From NCBI RefSeq assembly GCF_965229915.1, contig NZ_CBDDJZ010000001.1:1054001-1118000 (forward strand): a DNA stretch of 64,000 nucleotides, read 5' to 3'. The stretch comes from Marinoscillum sp965229915. GTDB taxonomy: Bacteria; Bacteroidota; Bacteroidia; Cytophagales; Cyclobacteriaceae. A model generated the notes under the pieces. That model did not search any database, was not told the DNA's origin, and worked only from the letters and a program-made list of their open reading frames with translations. The position numbers and the translations under genes were made by a program. This document shows, in pieces, positions 8,657 through 15,731 of the stretch (its first letter is position 1; the number at the start of each line of letters is the position of its first letter).

Positions 8657-9469
8657 CTAATTTGGTAAACTAGCTTTGAAATCAGCATAAGTCATGCCGG
8701 TTTCCTGAATCAACTGAGTACTGCAGTTCATCGTACTCACTTTATCTTTGATATCTTGAACCCTACTGGATGGACTGGGGTGCGTACTGAGAAACTCAGG
8801 AGTTCCTCCTGCTTTTCCCTGATCCAGTAACTTTTGAAAAAAGGAAGCTGCCCCATCACAAGCATATCGGGTATCAGAAAGGTACCTCACCGAATAATTA
8901 TCGGCCTCCTCCTCCGCATCTCTGCTGAACTTAAGTATGGCTCCTGTACCTGCAAGCTGTGCCGCAATCTGAGCAAGCTGACTGGTATTCTCACCAAGCA
9001 GAATACTCGCCAAGAGTGAGATACCGTATTGCTTTTCGAGCTGTTTGATAGAGTGTCTACGGTCTGCATGCGCTATTTCATGTCCCATGACACCTGCCAG
9101 GTCATCGGCATTATCGAGGTACTTAATCAAGCCGGTATATACATAAATGTATCCACCTGGGGTGCAGAAAGCATTGAGCACATCGTCATCCTTTACGATT
9201 TTCAGCTTCCAGGCAAATTCCTCCAGGTAATCAATATCATCACTGCGGAGTATGCTCTGTTTCATTGAATTTAGATACTGGTAAGCTTCAGGGTACTCTA
9301 TTTCTGACAACAATGGATACTCTTGTGGGTTAGAATTAATCTCTTCACTCACTTGCTGCCCAAGTTGTCGGTCATCAGCAGGAGCAAACAACAAGGATGA
9401 AACCTTCCCAGAGGATGAACAACCAGCTATTAACAATACAACTGGAAGATATAGGAATAGCTTTTTCAT
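8657..9469 (-). CDS. M48 family metalloprotease, lipoprotein (first of a tandem pair)
   Basis: 270 residues with a clear lipoprotein signal (L-L-I-A-G-C near residue 17). The zinc site reads H-E-I-A-H-A-D-R-R-H near residue 131, with D-A-E-E-E-A-D downstream. The protein ends F-L-S-T-H-P-S-P-S-S-R-V-Q-D-I and a short tail, matching its neighbour. Such enzymes degrade or help fold outer membrane proteins in the periplasm (family knowledge from BepA and LoiP). The start overlaps the ribF stop by 4 nt (ATGA), so it belongs to the same transcript. Both copies keep every catalytic residue, which argues that both are active and have diverged in substrate or partner. Confidence 0.9.
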   Translation of the reverse strand: MKKLFLYLPVVLLIAGCSSSGKVSSLLFAPADDRQLGQQVSEEINSNPQEYPLLSEIEYPEAYQYLNSMKQSILRSDDIDYLEEFAWKLKIVKDDDVLNAFCTPGGYIYVYTGLIKYLDNADDLAGVMGHEIAHADRRHSIKQLEKQYGISLLASILLGENTSQLAQIAAQLAGTGAILKFSRDAEEEADNYSVRYLSDTRYACDGAASFFQKLLDQGKAGGTPEFLSTHPSPSSRVQDIKDKVSTMNCSTQLIQETGMTYADFKASLPN

Positions 9470-10407
9470 GTAGTTCTGTCTTGATTTAGTATATCAATCG
9501 CCTGAAGTCGGTCTTTGTTCAATTGATCCTTTAGCTCATCAATGCTACCAAACTTCTGCTCCTTCCTAAGTAATCTAACAAATTCCACTTTTATTCTTGC
9601 ATTGTAGATGTCTGCATTGAAGTCAAATATATTCACTTCTATACGCCTTTCCTGACCTGACACGGTGGGTCTCTGACCTATATTCAGCATGCCTTGAAAT
9701 AACTCCTGATCTACCCGCACACGTACTGCATAGGCCCCATCTGCCGGTATCAACTTGTAGGATTCGGGTATATCGAGGTTCGCTGTTGGGAAGCCTATGC
9801 TTCTCCCAATGCGATCACCATCTTTCACGAATCCAGTGATACTGTACTCCCTTCCTAAAAAATCATTCGCTATATGAATCTCTCCCTCCGCCAGTGCTTC
9901 TCGAATCTTTGTAGAGCTTACACCCACGTTTTCGATATCCTGCCGGGAGATTTCTTCTATTTCAAATCCATATTCATGCGAATGCTCCATCAAGTAATCA
10001 AACCCTCCTTCGCGATTGCGTCCAAAGCGGTGATCATAGCCGATGACCAACTTTTGTGTCTTAAGCTTGTCCACTAGAATCTGTCGGATAAACTGGTCAG
10101 AAGTCAGTTCAGAAAACTCTTTGGTAAAAGGAATCTTAACTAAAAAATCGATCCCATTTTCTTCTAATAATTGTGCCTTCTCCTCAAAGGTGGTAAGCAA
10201 CTTCAAATCACTAGAGTCTTTCTTCAGCACGAAGCGTGGATGTGGCCAAAAAGTAAGCACAATACTCTTACCTCCCTTTTTCTTAGCTATTTGGCTAATT
10301 TTGCTGAGGATTTTTTGATGACCATAATGAACCCCGTCGAAGGTCCCGGAAGTAACCACCGAATACTCTGGAGCAGAAAAGTCTTTTAAATCCTCAATCA
10401 GTTGCAT
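9466..10407 (-). CDS. ribF: Bifunctional riboflavin kinase / FAD synthetase RibF
   Basis: 313 residues, normal for RibF. The N-terminal nucleotidyltransferase domain shows T-F-D-G-V-H-Y-G-H-Q (HxGH-type motif, residues about 22-31) and S-S-T-K-I-R-E near residue 164. The C-terminal flavokinase domain shows G-R-S-I-G-F-P-T-A-N-L near residue 205. It converts riboflavin to FMN and then FAD in the cytoplasm. The start overlaps the end of truB by 14 nt and its stop overlaps the M48 gene by 4 nt. The truB-ribF pairing is common among Bacteroidota. Confidence 0.96.
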   Translation of the reverse strand: MQLIEDLKDFSAPEYSVVTSGTFDGVHYGHQKILSKISQIAKKKGGKSIVLTFWPHPRFVLKKDSSDLKLLTTFEEKAQLLEENGIDFLVKIPFTKEFSELTSDQFIRQILVDKLKTQKLVIGYDHRFGRNREGGFDYLMEHSHEYGFEIEEISRQDIENVGVSSTKIREALAEGEIHIANDFLGREYSITGFVKDGDRIGRSIGFPTANLDIPESYKLIPADGAYAVRVRVDQELFQGMLNIGQRPTVSGQERRIEVNIFDFNADIYNARIKVEFVRLLRKEQKFGSIDELKDQLNKDRLQAIDILNQDRTT

Positions 10408-11077
10408 CTTCCTTAATTCGATTGATAAAATCGTCTAACTGTTCAGCATCAGCCACTGAGTAATCTCCAATCATCGTTCGCCTTAGTGAACTCAGGTGGG
10501 CACCAACTCCCAATATTTCTCCAAAATCTCGGGCCATACTTCGAATGTATGTACCCTTGGTGCATTCTATTCGAAAGTGAATGTCATCCCCATCTATCTT
10601 TAGCAAATCAAAAGAATGGATAGTAATAGCTCTTGGATCCAGCTTCACCGCCTCGTTTTTCCTGGCCTTTTTATAAGCTCGTTCCCCATTTACCTTCACC
10701 GCCGAATGTGCCGGGGGAATTTGTGCGAGAGGTCCTGTAAGCTTAGCGGCAGCTTGTTGTAATTCCTCTGACGTAATGTGTGAGGTATCCCTCACTGAGT
10801 CAAACTCAGTTTCCAAATCATAAGAAGGAGTTGTCTTCCCTATGGTAATCACGCCTTCATACTGCTTATCAAGCCCCTGAAGCTCATTGAGTTTTTTGGT
10901 AAACTTTCCTGTTCCAATAAGTAACAGGCCTGTAGCCAACGGATCCAGTGTGCCCGCATGTCCAATTTTCTTTACTTTCAGCGCATACCTTAGCTTCTTC
11001 ACCACATCAAATGACGTCCAGGTGAGTGGCTTGTCGATCAGGAGTATTTTGCCTTCTGTGTATTGTGCTAGATCCAA
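10394..11077 (-). CDS. truB: tRNA pseudouridine(55) synthase TruB
   Basis: The enzyme isomerises U55 in the T-loop of tRNAs. The catalytic aspartate sits in G-H-A-G-T-L-D-P-L-A-T-G-L, and K-G-T-Y-I-R-S-M-A-R-D marks the C-terminal half. The open frame extends to an ATG at 11167, but those 30 extra residues are encoded within uppP and look like out-of-frame sequence. I prefer the TTG at 11077, which gives 227 residues beginning M-D-L-A-Q-Y-T-E-G-K-I-L-L-I-D-K-P, the normal TruB N-terminus. It then overlaps the uppP stop by 10 nt, in keeping with this tightly packed operon. Confidence 0.93.
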   Translation of the reverse strand: MDLAQYTEGKILLIDKPLTWTSFDVVKKLRYALKVKKIGHAGTLDPLATGLLLIGTGKFTKKLNELQGLDKQYEGVITIGKTTPSYDLETEFDSVRDTSHITSEELQQAAAKLTGPLAQIPPAHSAVKVNGERAYKKARKNEAVKLDPRAITIHSFDLLKIDGDDIHFRIECTKGTYIRSMARDFGEILGVGAHLSSLRRTMIGDYSVADAEQLDDFINRIKEDATD

Positions 11078-11865
11078 ATCTGAGATACAATTGCGATGAG
11101 TCCTACTACGAAACAGTAAACAGCGAAATAAGTTAGCTTGCCTTTTCGGACAATACCTACCATCCATTTACATGCGATGTACCCAGCGATAAAAGATGCT
11201 AAAAACCCAACCAGCATTGGAGTAGCTCCCAAACCTTCATACGCTGCTGGTGCCTCAAAATAGGCTTTGAGTTTCAACATACTGGCACCTAAGATGGGAA
11301 CCAACACCATCAAAAATGAAAATCCAGTAGCCTTACTCTTTTCCACACCAAGCAGTAGAGCTGTAGCAATTGTTGATCCCGAACGCGAGATACCAGGCAA
11401 TATCGCTATGGACTGGGCTAATCCGATGATAAAGGCTGATGGCTTACTGACCTCTTTGTGGTTATCTTTCTTAAAATGTGTAAAAAACAACAAAGCAGAG
11501 GTCACAATCAGCATACTCCCTACCAATAACAAGTTGCCGGTAAATAACGCTGTGATCTCATCTTCAAAAAACACACCGACGATTCCAACAGGAATCATGG
11601 AAATAATGATTTTGATAGCAAAGTCCCAGGATTCGTTCCACTTGAATTGAAACAATCCAGCCAGTATTTCAGCTATATCTTTTCTAAACACGACGATAGT
11701 GCTCAATGCAGTAGCTGCATGCACCACCACCGCAAACAGTAGGTTTTCGCTAGACTGTACACCCAGCAAAACACTTCCAATCTCTAAATGTCCGCTACTA
11801 CTTACAGGTAAAAATTCGGTAAGTCCCTGAATGACCCCTAGGATCAACGCCTCAATCCATGTCAT
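11068..11865 (-). CDS. uppP: Undecaprenyl-diphosphate phosphatase UppP (BacA)
   Basis: 265 residues, multi-spanning inner membrane protein. Family motifs are visible: the N-terminal G-V-I-Q-G-L-T-E-F-L-P-V-S-S-S-G-H with its Q/E cluster, and the P-G-I-S-R-S-G-S-T motif with the essential arginine near residue 157. It dephosphorylates undecaprenyl diphosphate to recycle the lipid carrier for peptidoglycan and other envelope polymers. It lies between DUF3098 (3-nt gap) and truB (overlap). This gene order after ftsX is a recurrent Bacteroidota arrangement. Confidence 0.97.
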   Translation of the reverse strand: MTWIEALILGVIQGLTEFLPVSSSGHLEIGSVLLGVQSSENLLFAVVVHAATALSTIVVFRKDIAEILAGLFQFKWNESWDFAIKIIISMIPVGIVGVFFEDEITALFTGNLLLVGSMLIVTSALLFFTHFKKDNHKEVSKPSAFIIGLAQSIAILPGISRSGSTIATALLLGVEKSKATGFSFLMVLVPILGASMLKLKAYFEAPAAYEGLGATPMLVGFLASFIAGYIACKWMVGIVRKGKLTYFAVYCFVVGLIAIVSQIWI

Positions 11866-11868
11866 GAA

Positions 11869-12099
11869 TTACTTGCTTTCAGCTTCTGAATTTTTCTTGG
11901 GTTTGTAGAAAATGGCTACAAATTCGATAATGAAACCCAGCATAACTACTATTGGCCCAAGGGTTAGGCCTAAAAATCCGAAACCATAAGGTTCGCCATC
12001 TGAAGACATAATGAAAAAACCAACAACCAGGGTAAGAACCCCAATTAGCATAATGATGTAATTGACCTTTTCGAAGGCGAATTTGCTCTTATCTGACAT
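11869..12099 (-). CDS. DUF3098 family small membrane protein
   Basis: 76 residues with two predicted membrane spans (about residues 12-32 and 42-64) joined by a short loop containing D-G-E-P-Y-G. The N-terminus F-A-F-E-K-V-N-Y and the overall size fit DUF3098, a Bacteroidota family of unknown function that commonly sits between ftsX and uppP. It is separated by 1 nt from ftsX and 3 nt from uppP. Position suggests a link to cell-envelope or division machinery, but this is inference from context only. Confidence 0.85.
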   Translation of the reverse strand: MSDKSKFAFEKVNYIIMLIGVLTLVVGFFIMSSDGEPYGFGFLGLTLGPIVVMLGFIIEFVAIFYKPKKNSEAESK

Positions 12100-12100
12100 A

Positions 12101-12991
12101 TCAATAAAGTTCGTCTAATGAAAGTTTTAAGTATTTTCTAACGGCTCTGTAAGTACTGAGGTAACCCACAATCATTCCAAGCACGATGATTGACCCAAAT
12201 AGGACGGCAAGACTTTGAAAATCCTGTAACTGGTTCAGGTTTTCTATTTGGCTGTTGGCATAGTTCATCAACAGGTAAAGTGTAACACTGGCAAAGCTAC
12301 CAGCCAGCAACCCGTACCAAATAGAGCGCTTGAGGAACGGACCTCTAATAAAGCCGGCCGTGGCACCTACTAATTGCATGCTCCTGATCAGGAAGCGCTG
12401 GGAAAACAGGGCGAGTTTGATGGTATTGTTAATCAAAATCACTACCACGATGAGTAATATGATGAAGAACCCAAAGAGAATCAAGCCTATTTTGGTCAGG
12501 TTCTCGTTGATGCTTTCTACCAGCGATTCCACATAAGATACTTCGTATACGCCACCGATCTGTTCCAAATCTGCTTTGATCATGCGCAGCGAGTCAGAAG
12601 CCTGGTAGGCCGGATCAATATTGACCACTAACAAATCCCTCAACGGATTGTCTCCCAAAAACTCAGTGAAGTCTTCACCGGTATCTTGCACAAACTGCTC
12701 AGCTGCCTCTTCCCTGGTGACCATTCGGATCATCGGGTTGTTTTCTTTCTTCAACACAAAAGGCTTAGAACCAATGGTCCGATTGATTTTGGTAATTTCA
12801 CCAGAAGAAATTTGCTTATTGAGAAAAACCTGGAGCTCAATGTTTTCCTGAATGACGGTAGTTAGCTTGTTCGCGTGAAGAGCTAACATCCCAAACAAAC
12901 CAATGACAAACAAGGCCAGTGTGATACTGAGCGTAACACTGGCGAAAGGGTAACTACCTAGTTTTCTTTTTTTACGGGTTTTCTGTTCCAT
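12101..12991 (-). CDS. ftsX: Cell division protein FtsX (ABC transporter permease)
   Basis: 296 residues. One membrane span (about residues 19-40) is followed by a periplasmic domain and then three spans in the C-terminal half (about 168-190, 220-245, 262-282), the FtsX topology. FtsX with the ATPase FtsE regulates septal peptidoglycan hydrolases. No ftsE lies in this window; in Bacteroidota the two are often unlinked. The gene opens the conserved ftsX-DUF3098-uppP-truB-ribF block and follows the anti-sigma-like gene by 41 nt, so it may be read through from the sigma operon. Confidence 0.93.
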   Translation of the reverse strand: MEQKTRKKRKLGSYPFASVTLSITLALFVIGLFGMLALHANKLTTVIQENIELQVFLNKQISSGEITKINRTIGSKPFVLKKENNPMIRMVTREEAAEQFVQDTGEDFTEFLGDNPLRDLLVVNIDPAYQASDSLRMIKADLEQIGGVYEVSYVESLVESINENLTKIGLILFGFFIILLIVVVILINNTIKLALFSQRFLIRSMQLVGATAGFIRGPFLKRSIWYGLLAGSFASVTLYLLMNYANSQIENLNQLQDFQSLAVLFGSIIVLGMIVGYLSTYRAVRKYLKLSLDELY

Positions 12992-13032
12992 CCCGCCTCA
13001 AAACTAAATAATGTCTGTGGATTTGTGCTGTA

Positions 13033-13977
13033 CTAGAGCTTATTGTTGCGAATAATCTCCAGCTCGTTGATAAGTCTGCGGTCACTCAGCTCATTCAACT
13101 CCTTCACCTTATCGGTAACTTCAATGCTGAAGTAATTCTGTTCAAAATACAGGTATAGTTTTCGCTCTTTCACTCCATTGATTTCCAGGATCTCGTATGG
13201 GTTTTCACTGAAGTCACCATAGAGGAATAGTTTACCATCAAAATACTTGTATTTGAGTGCTTCATTCTTCCTATTGACGGTTTCTACATCTACTGCCACT
13301 GGCTCTTTATCAATCAGCTCATCAGAAGCAGTAACCTCCGGAAGTCGAGAATCTGGAGTTGTCAAACCATCCTCTTTAGCCAGATCGCCTGGCTGAGGAA
13401 CACTCACCTCAGGTGTAAAATCCTCAGAAGACTTCTCTAGTGAAGCCACCTCTTCAGGGGACACTTCGATCAGCTCCTCTTTTACTTCTTTCATAGGTGC
13501 AGCTACGAATTGCTGCTCTTCAGACTGCTCAGCGTATTGTCGATCAATTGTTTCTTCGGGTATTAAATCTTTCCAGGAGGTACTAGCTTGCTCCTGATCC
13601 TGTGGATGATTTATTTCGGTAGTGATGGTTTTAGAAGTATCGATAGACTGCTCACCATCTAGATCTACAATATTGTAAAGCACAACACCGACGATTGAAG
13701 CCGCCGCAATACCGCCAAGTGTTTTCACCACAGCATTGTTGGCCAACTGACCGATTCCTCCTACCCAACCAACTGGAGTAACATCGATGGCATCCAGGCG
13801 CGCTTTGAGCTCCGCTTTTCGTACTTCACTAAGGCCTTTTACAATCTTCTCTTCAAATCGCACTTGCTGTGCGAAATCTGGATTACTCTCCATGTGCGCA
13901 TGAAATTGATTCATTTGCTCAGGGTTTAATTCATCCCGTAGATAGGCTTCTATTTGATTTTTATGTGTTGGGTTCAT
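13033..13977 (-). CDS. Putative membrane anti-sigma factor
   Basis: 314 residues. The N-terminal 75 residues (Y-L-R-D-E-L-N-P-E-Q-M-N-Q-F) resemble the helical sigma-binding region of Bacteroidota anti-sigma proteins. A single membrane span lies near residues 84-106. A long acidic linker of about 110 residues follows, and a conserved-looking tail containing K-Y-F-D-G-K-L-F-L-Y-G. The zinc-binding H-x-x-x-C-x-x-C of classical anti-sigmas is absent. The start overlaps the stop of the ECF sigma gene by 1 nt (TAATG), the typical sigma/anti-sigma arrangement. The function is inferred from this pairing and topology; I recognise no domain in the C-terminal part. Confidence 0.65.
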   Translation of the reverse strand: MNPTHKNQIEAYLRDELNPEQMNQFHAHMESNPDFAQQVRFEEKIVKGLSEVRKAELKARLDAIDVTPVGWVGGIGQLANNAVVKTLGGIAAASIVGVVLYNIVDLDGEQSIDTSKTITTEINHPQDQEQASTSWKDLIPEETIDRQYAEQSEEQQFVAAPMKEVKEELIEVSPEEVASLEKSSEDFTPEVSVPQPGDLAKEDGLTTPDSRLPEVTASDELIDKEPVAVDVETVNRKNEALKYKYFDGKLFLYGDFSENPYEILEINGVKERKLYLYFEQNYFSIEVTDKVKELNELSDRRLINELEIIRNNKL

Positions 13978-14516
13978 TAATCAAAAAAGTCTGTTGTGCT
14001 GTAGCGTTCTTTTATTAAACTATCTAATTTCTTTTTACACTTATACTTTTTGGTCTTTGCAGTGTCTGTATTCGCAAAATTTAGCTTTTCTGCAATATCT
14101 GACATGTTCAAACCATCAAAGTAATAATAAGTTAATATCCGCTTGCAGGTGTCACCCAGCTCACTGATACACTGCATCACAATTTTATATCGCTCTTCCT
14201 CATCATGGCTTTGGAACTCTTCTCGATCAACCTCCTCATTACTCAAACGACTCTTTCGGTCTAGCTCTTTCCGCCATTGGTTTAGGCATATGCTGTATAA
14301 AAACGTGCTGATCTTGGAAGTTAGCACCAGTTTTCCGCTTGCTGCTTTCTGCCAAAACACTACCAGTGCTTCCTGGTACACATCCTTTGCCTCATCAATG
14401 GTACCATTGTTTTTCAAGACGATGTTGGTCATCATCTTGTAGTACTTCTTGTAGAGGTAGTCAAGGGCACGCTCGTCTCCTTTGCTTATTCTATCCAGAA
14501 TTTCCCTATCCTTCAT
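13977..14516 (-). CDS. ECF-type RNA polymerase sigma factor
   Basis: 179 residues. Region 2 is visible near residues 18-80 (D-Y-L-Y-K-K-Y-Y, D-E-A-K-D-V-Y-Q-E-A-L-V-V-F-W) and region 4 near 112-165 (L-G-D-T-C-K-R-I-L-T-Y-Y-Y-F-D-G-L-N-M-S-D-I-A-E-K-L). It directs RNA polymerase to a specific promoter set. It is coupled to the putative anti-sigma gene downstream. With only 41 nt between that gene and ftsX, the sigma factor may drive or share the transcript for ftsX, uppP, truB, ribF, two M48 proteases and gldC, which would link envelope stress to these genes. That last point is inference. Confidence 0.9.
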   Translation of the reverse strand: MKDREILDRISKGDERALDYLYKKYYKMMTNIVLKNNGTIDEAKDVYQEALVVFWQKAASGKLVLTSKISTFLYSICLNQWRKELDRKSRLSNEEVDREEFQSHDEEERYKIVMQCISELGDTCKRILTYYYFDGLNMSDIAEKLNFANTDTAKTKKYKCKKKLDSLIKERYSTTDFFD

Positions 14517-14614
14517 ACACCCAGAGCTTTCGCTCCCCTTTTAAATACTTTACATGGTTAAAAAGTAACCTCATACTTGATGAATAGCTGGTTTATTTCT
14601 GTAAAATAATGGAT

Positions 14615-15280
14615 TTAGCCCATTAACCCAATGAGCTGACCTTCGCCTATGGCGAAAATAAGATCCGATTTCTTTGGTCGAATGGGATGGTTTCCGGTGA
14701 ATTCTCCAAAGGCTGGAATCATCCCATACTGCACTCCAAAATGAAAACATGATAGTCTCGCTCCTTGTCTGGCCAGACCTCTGAGATAGACACAAGGATG
14801 CACGTGCCCTGAAATATTGTAAGCCTCTGTCTTCTCCTGCTCATGTGTGAGTGAAAATGGTCCTGACTCATAGCGATCCATCAGGATCATTCTCGTTTGC
14901 CGATAAGAATCCGGCTCCAGAATGTCATGATTACCTTCAATCAGAATCTGCTCTACTCCCTTTTGGAAATTGGACCACTCCACAAAATCCAACCATTCCT
15001 CATTGGAGTCACTGTGAAACAAATCTCCAAGAAACAATACTTTGGCAGGTTGATAACGGCTGATAAGTGAATTTACTCGCTGCAAGTCCGAAATATGAAC
15101 CTGTCGTGGAATCGGGACCCCATGCTTGCGAAAATGACCTGCCTTTCCCAGATGTACATCTGCAAGTACCAATGCACGCTCTTCATGCCAATAAAAAGCT
15201 TTGGATGCATCCAGCGTAAGTTCCTGGTTTAATAACTCTAAATCATGTGTAGCACCAAGTAGTTCGAGACTACCCTTCAT
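14615..15280 (-). CDS. pdeM: Ligase-associated DNA damage response endonuclease PdeM
   Basis: 221 residues of the calcineurin-like metallophosphoesterase fold. Metal-binding motifs occur in order: A-D-V-H-L-G-K (about residue 41), L-G-D-L-F-H-S-D (about 85), E-G-N-H-D (about 114) and S-G-H-V-H-P (about 157). It belongs to the subfamily found in clusters with an Lhr-type helicase, an ATP-dependent ligase and an MBL-fold exonuclease. All these partners are in this window (helicase 15732, ligase 18643, exonuclease 25982). It overlaps the end of the DUF2147 gene by 11 nt and is last in the leftward operon. Confidence 0.93.
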   Translation of the reverse strand: MKGSLELLGATHDLELLNQELTLDASKAFYWHEERALVLADVHLGKAGHFRKHGVPIPRQVHISDLQRVNSLISRYQPAKVLFLGDLFHSDSNEEWLDFVEWSNFQKGVEQILIEGNHDILEPDSYRQTRMILMDRYESGPFSLTHEQEKTEAYNISGHVHPCVYLRGLARQGARLSCFHFGVQYGMIPAFGEFTGNHPIRPKKSDLIFAIGEGQLIGLMG

Positions 15281-15698
15281 ATGGAAGCCAGGTTTGTGTT
15301 CTGAAGAGGAACATCACGTAACCACGCACTTTGAGCTTACCATTCTCTATCCACAGTTTGCAATCGTACACGTTACCACTCTCCGGATCAAGTATCTCTC
15401 CTTCTGAGTACTCGTTTTCTTCTGAATCATACTCCATATCAGTGATGATTTCCATCCCAATAATCTTTTGATTCTTTTTTTTGCCGGGACATTCATCACA
15501 TTTCGGATCTTGCTCTTCTCCAGGTTCACGAAATAGTTGGATGATTTTTCCAAAATACTGACCATCTCGTTCTTCTATCTCCACTACCGAGCGGGGCTTG
15601 CCGGTCTCATCATCGATGGTTTTCCACTTACCAGTGATGGATTGGGCATTTGTAATTAAAGTGAGTACTGTGAAGCAAACAATAAAGAATGTTTTCAT
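15270..15698 (-). CDS. DUF2147 domain secreted protein
   Basis: 142 residues with a signal peptide (M-K-T-F-F-I-V-C-F-T-V-L-T to about residue 18). The mature part starts I-T-G-K-W-K-T-I-D-D-E-T-G-K, the usual opening of DUF2147, and ends with V-R-G-Y-V-x-F-L-F-R-T-Q-x-W near the C-terminus. It holds a C-D-E-C pair in the middle. DUF2147 proteins are small exported beta-rich proteins of unknown function. It is placed inside the DNA repair operon, 33 nt after the helicase gene and overlapping pdeM, yet should be periplasmic, so its presence may be incidental co-transcription. Confidence 0.85.
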   Translation of the reverse strand: MKTFFIVCFTVLTLITNAQSITGKWKTIDDETGKPRSVVEIEERDGQYFGKIIQLFREPGEEQDPKCDECPGKKKNQKIIGMEIITDMEYDSEENEYSEGEILDPESGNVYDCKLWIENGKLKVRGYVMFLFRTQTWLPYEG

Positions 15699-15731
15699 AT
15701 CTACGGGTTAACAATTGAGGGTCAAAAATAA

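Noticed and set aside
8113..9268. Plus-strand frames at similar positions inside both M48 genes
   Set aside because: Their similarity follows from the similarity of the paralogues on the coding strand; no independent coding signal.
7838..9469. Assembly duplication of one protease gene
   Set aside because: The two copies differ at many positions throughout and have different signal peptides and spacing, so the duplication is real and old.
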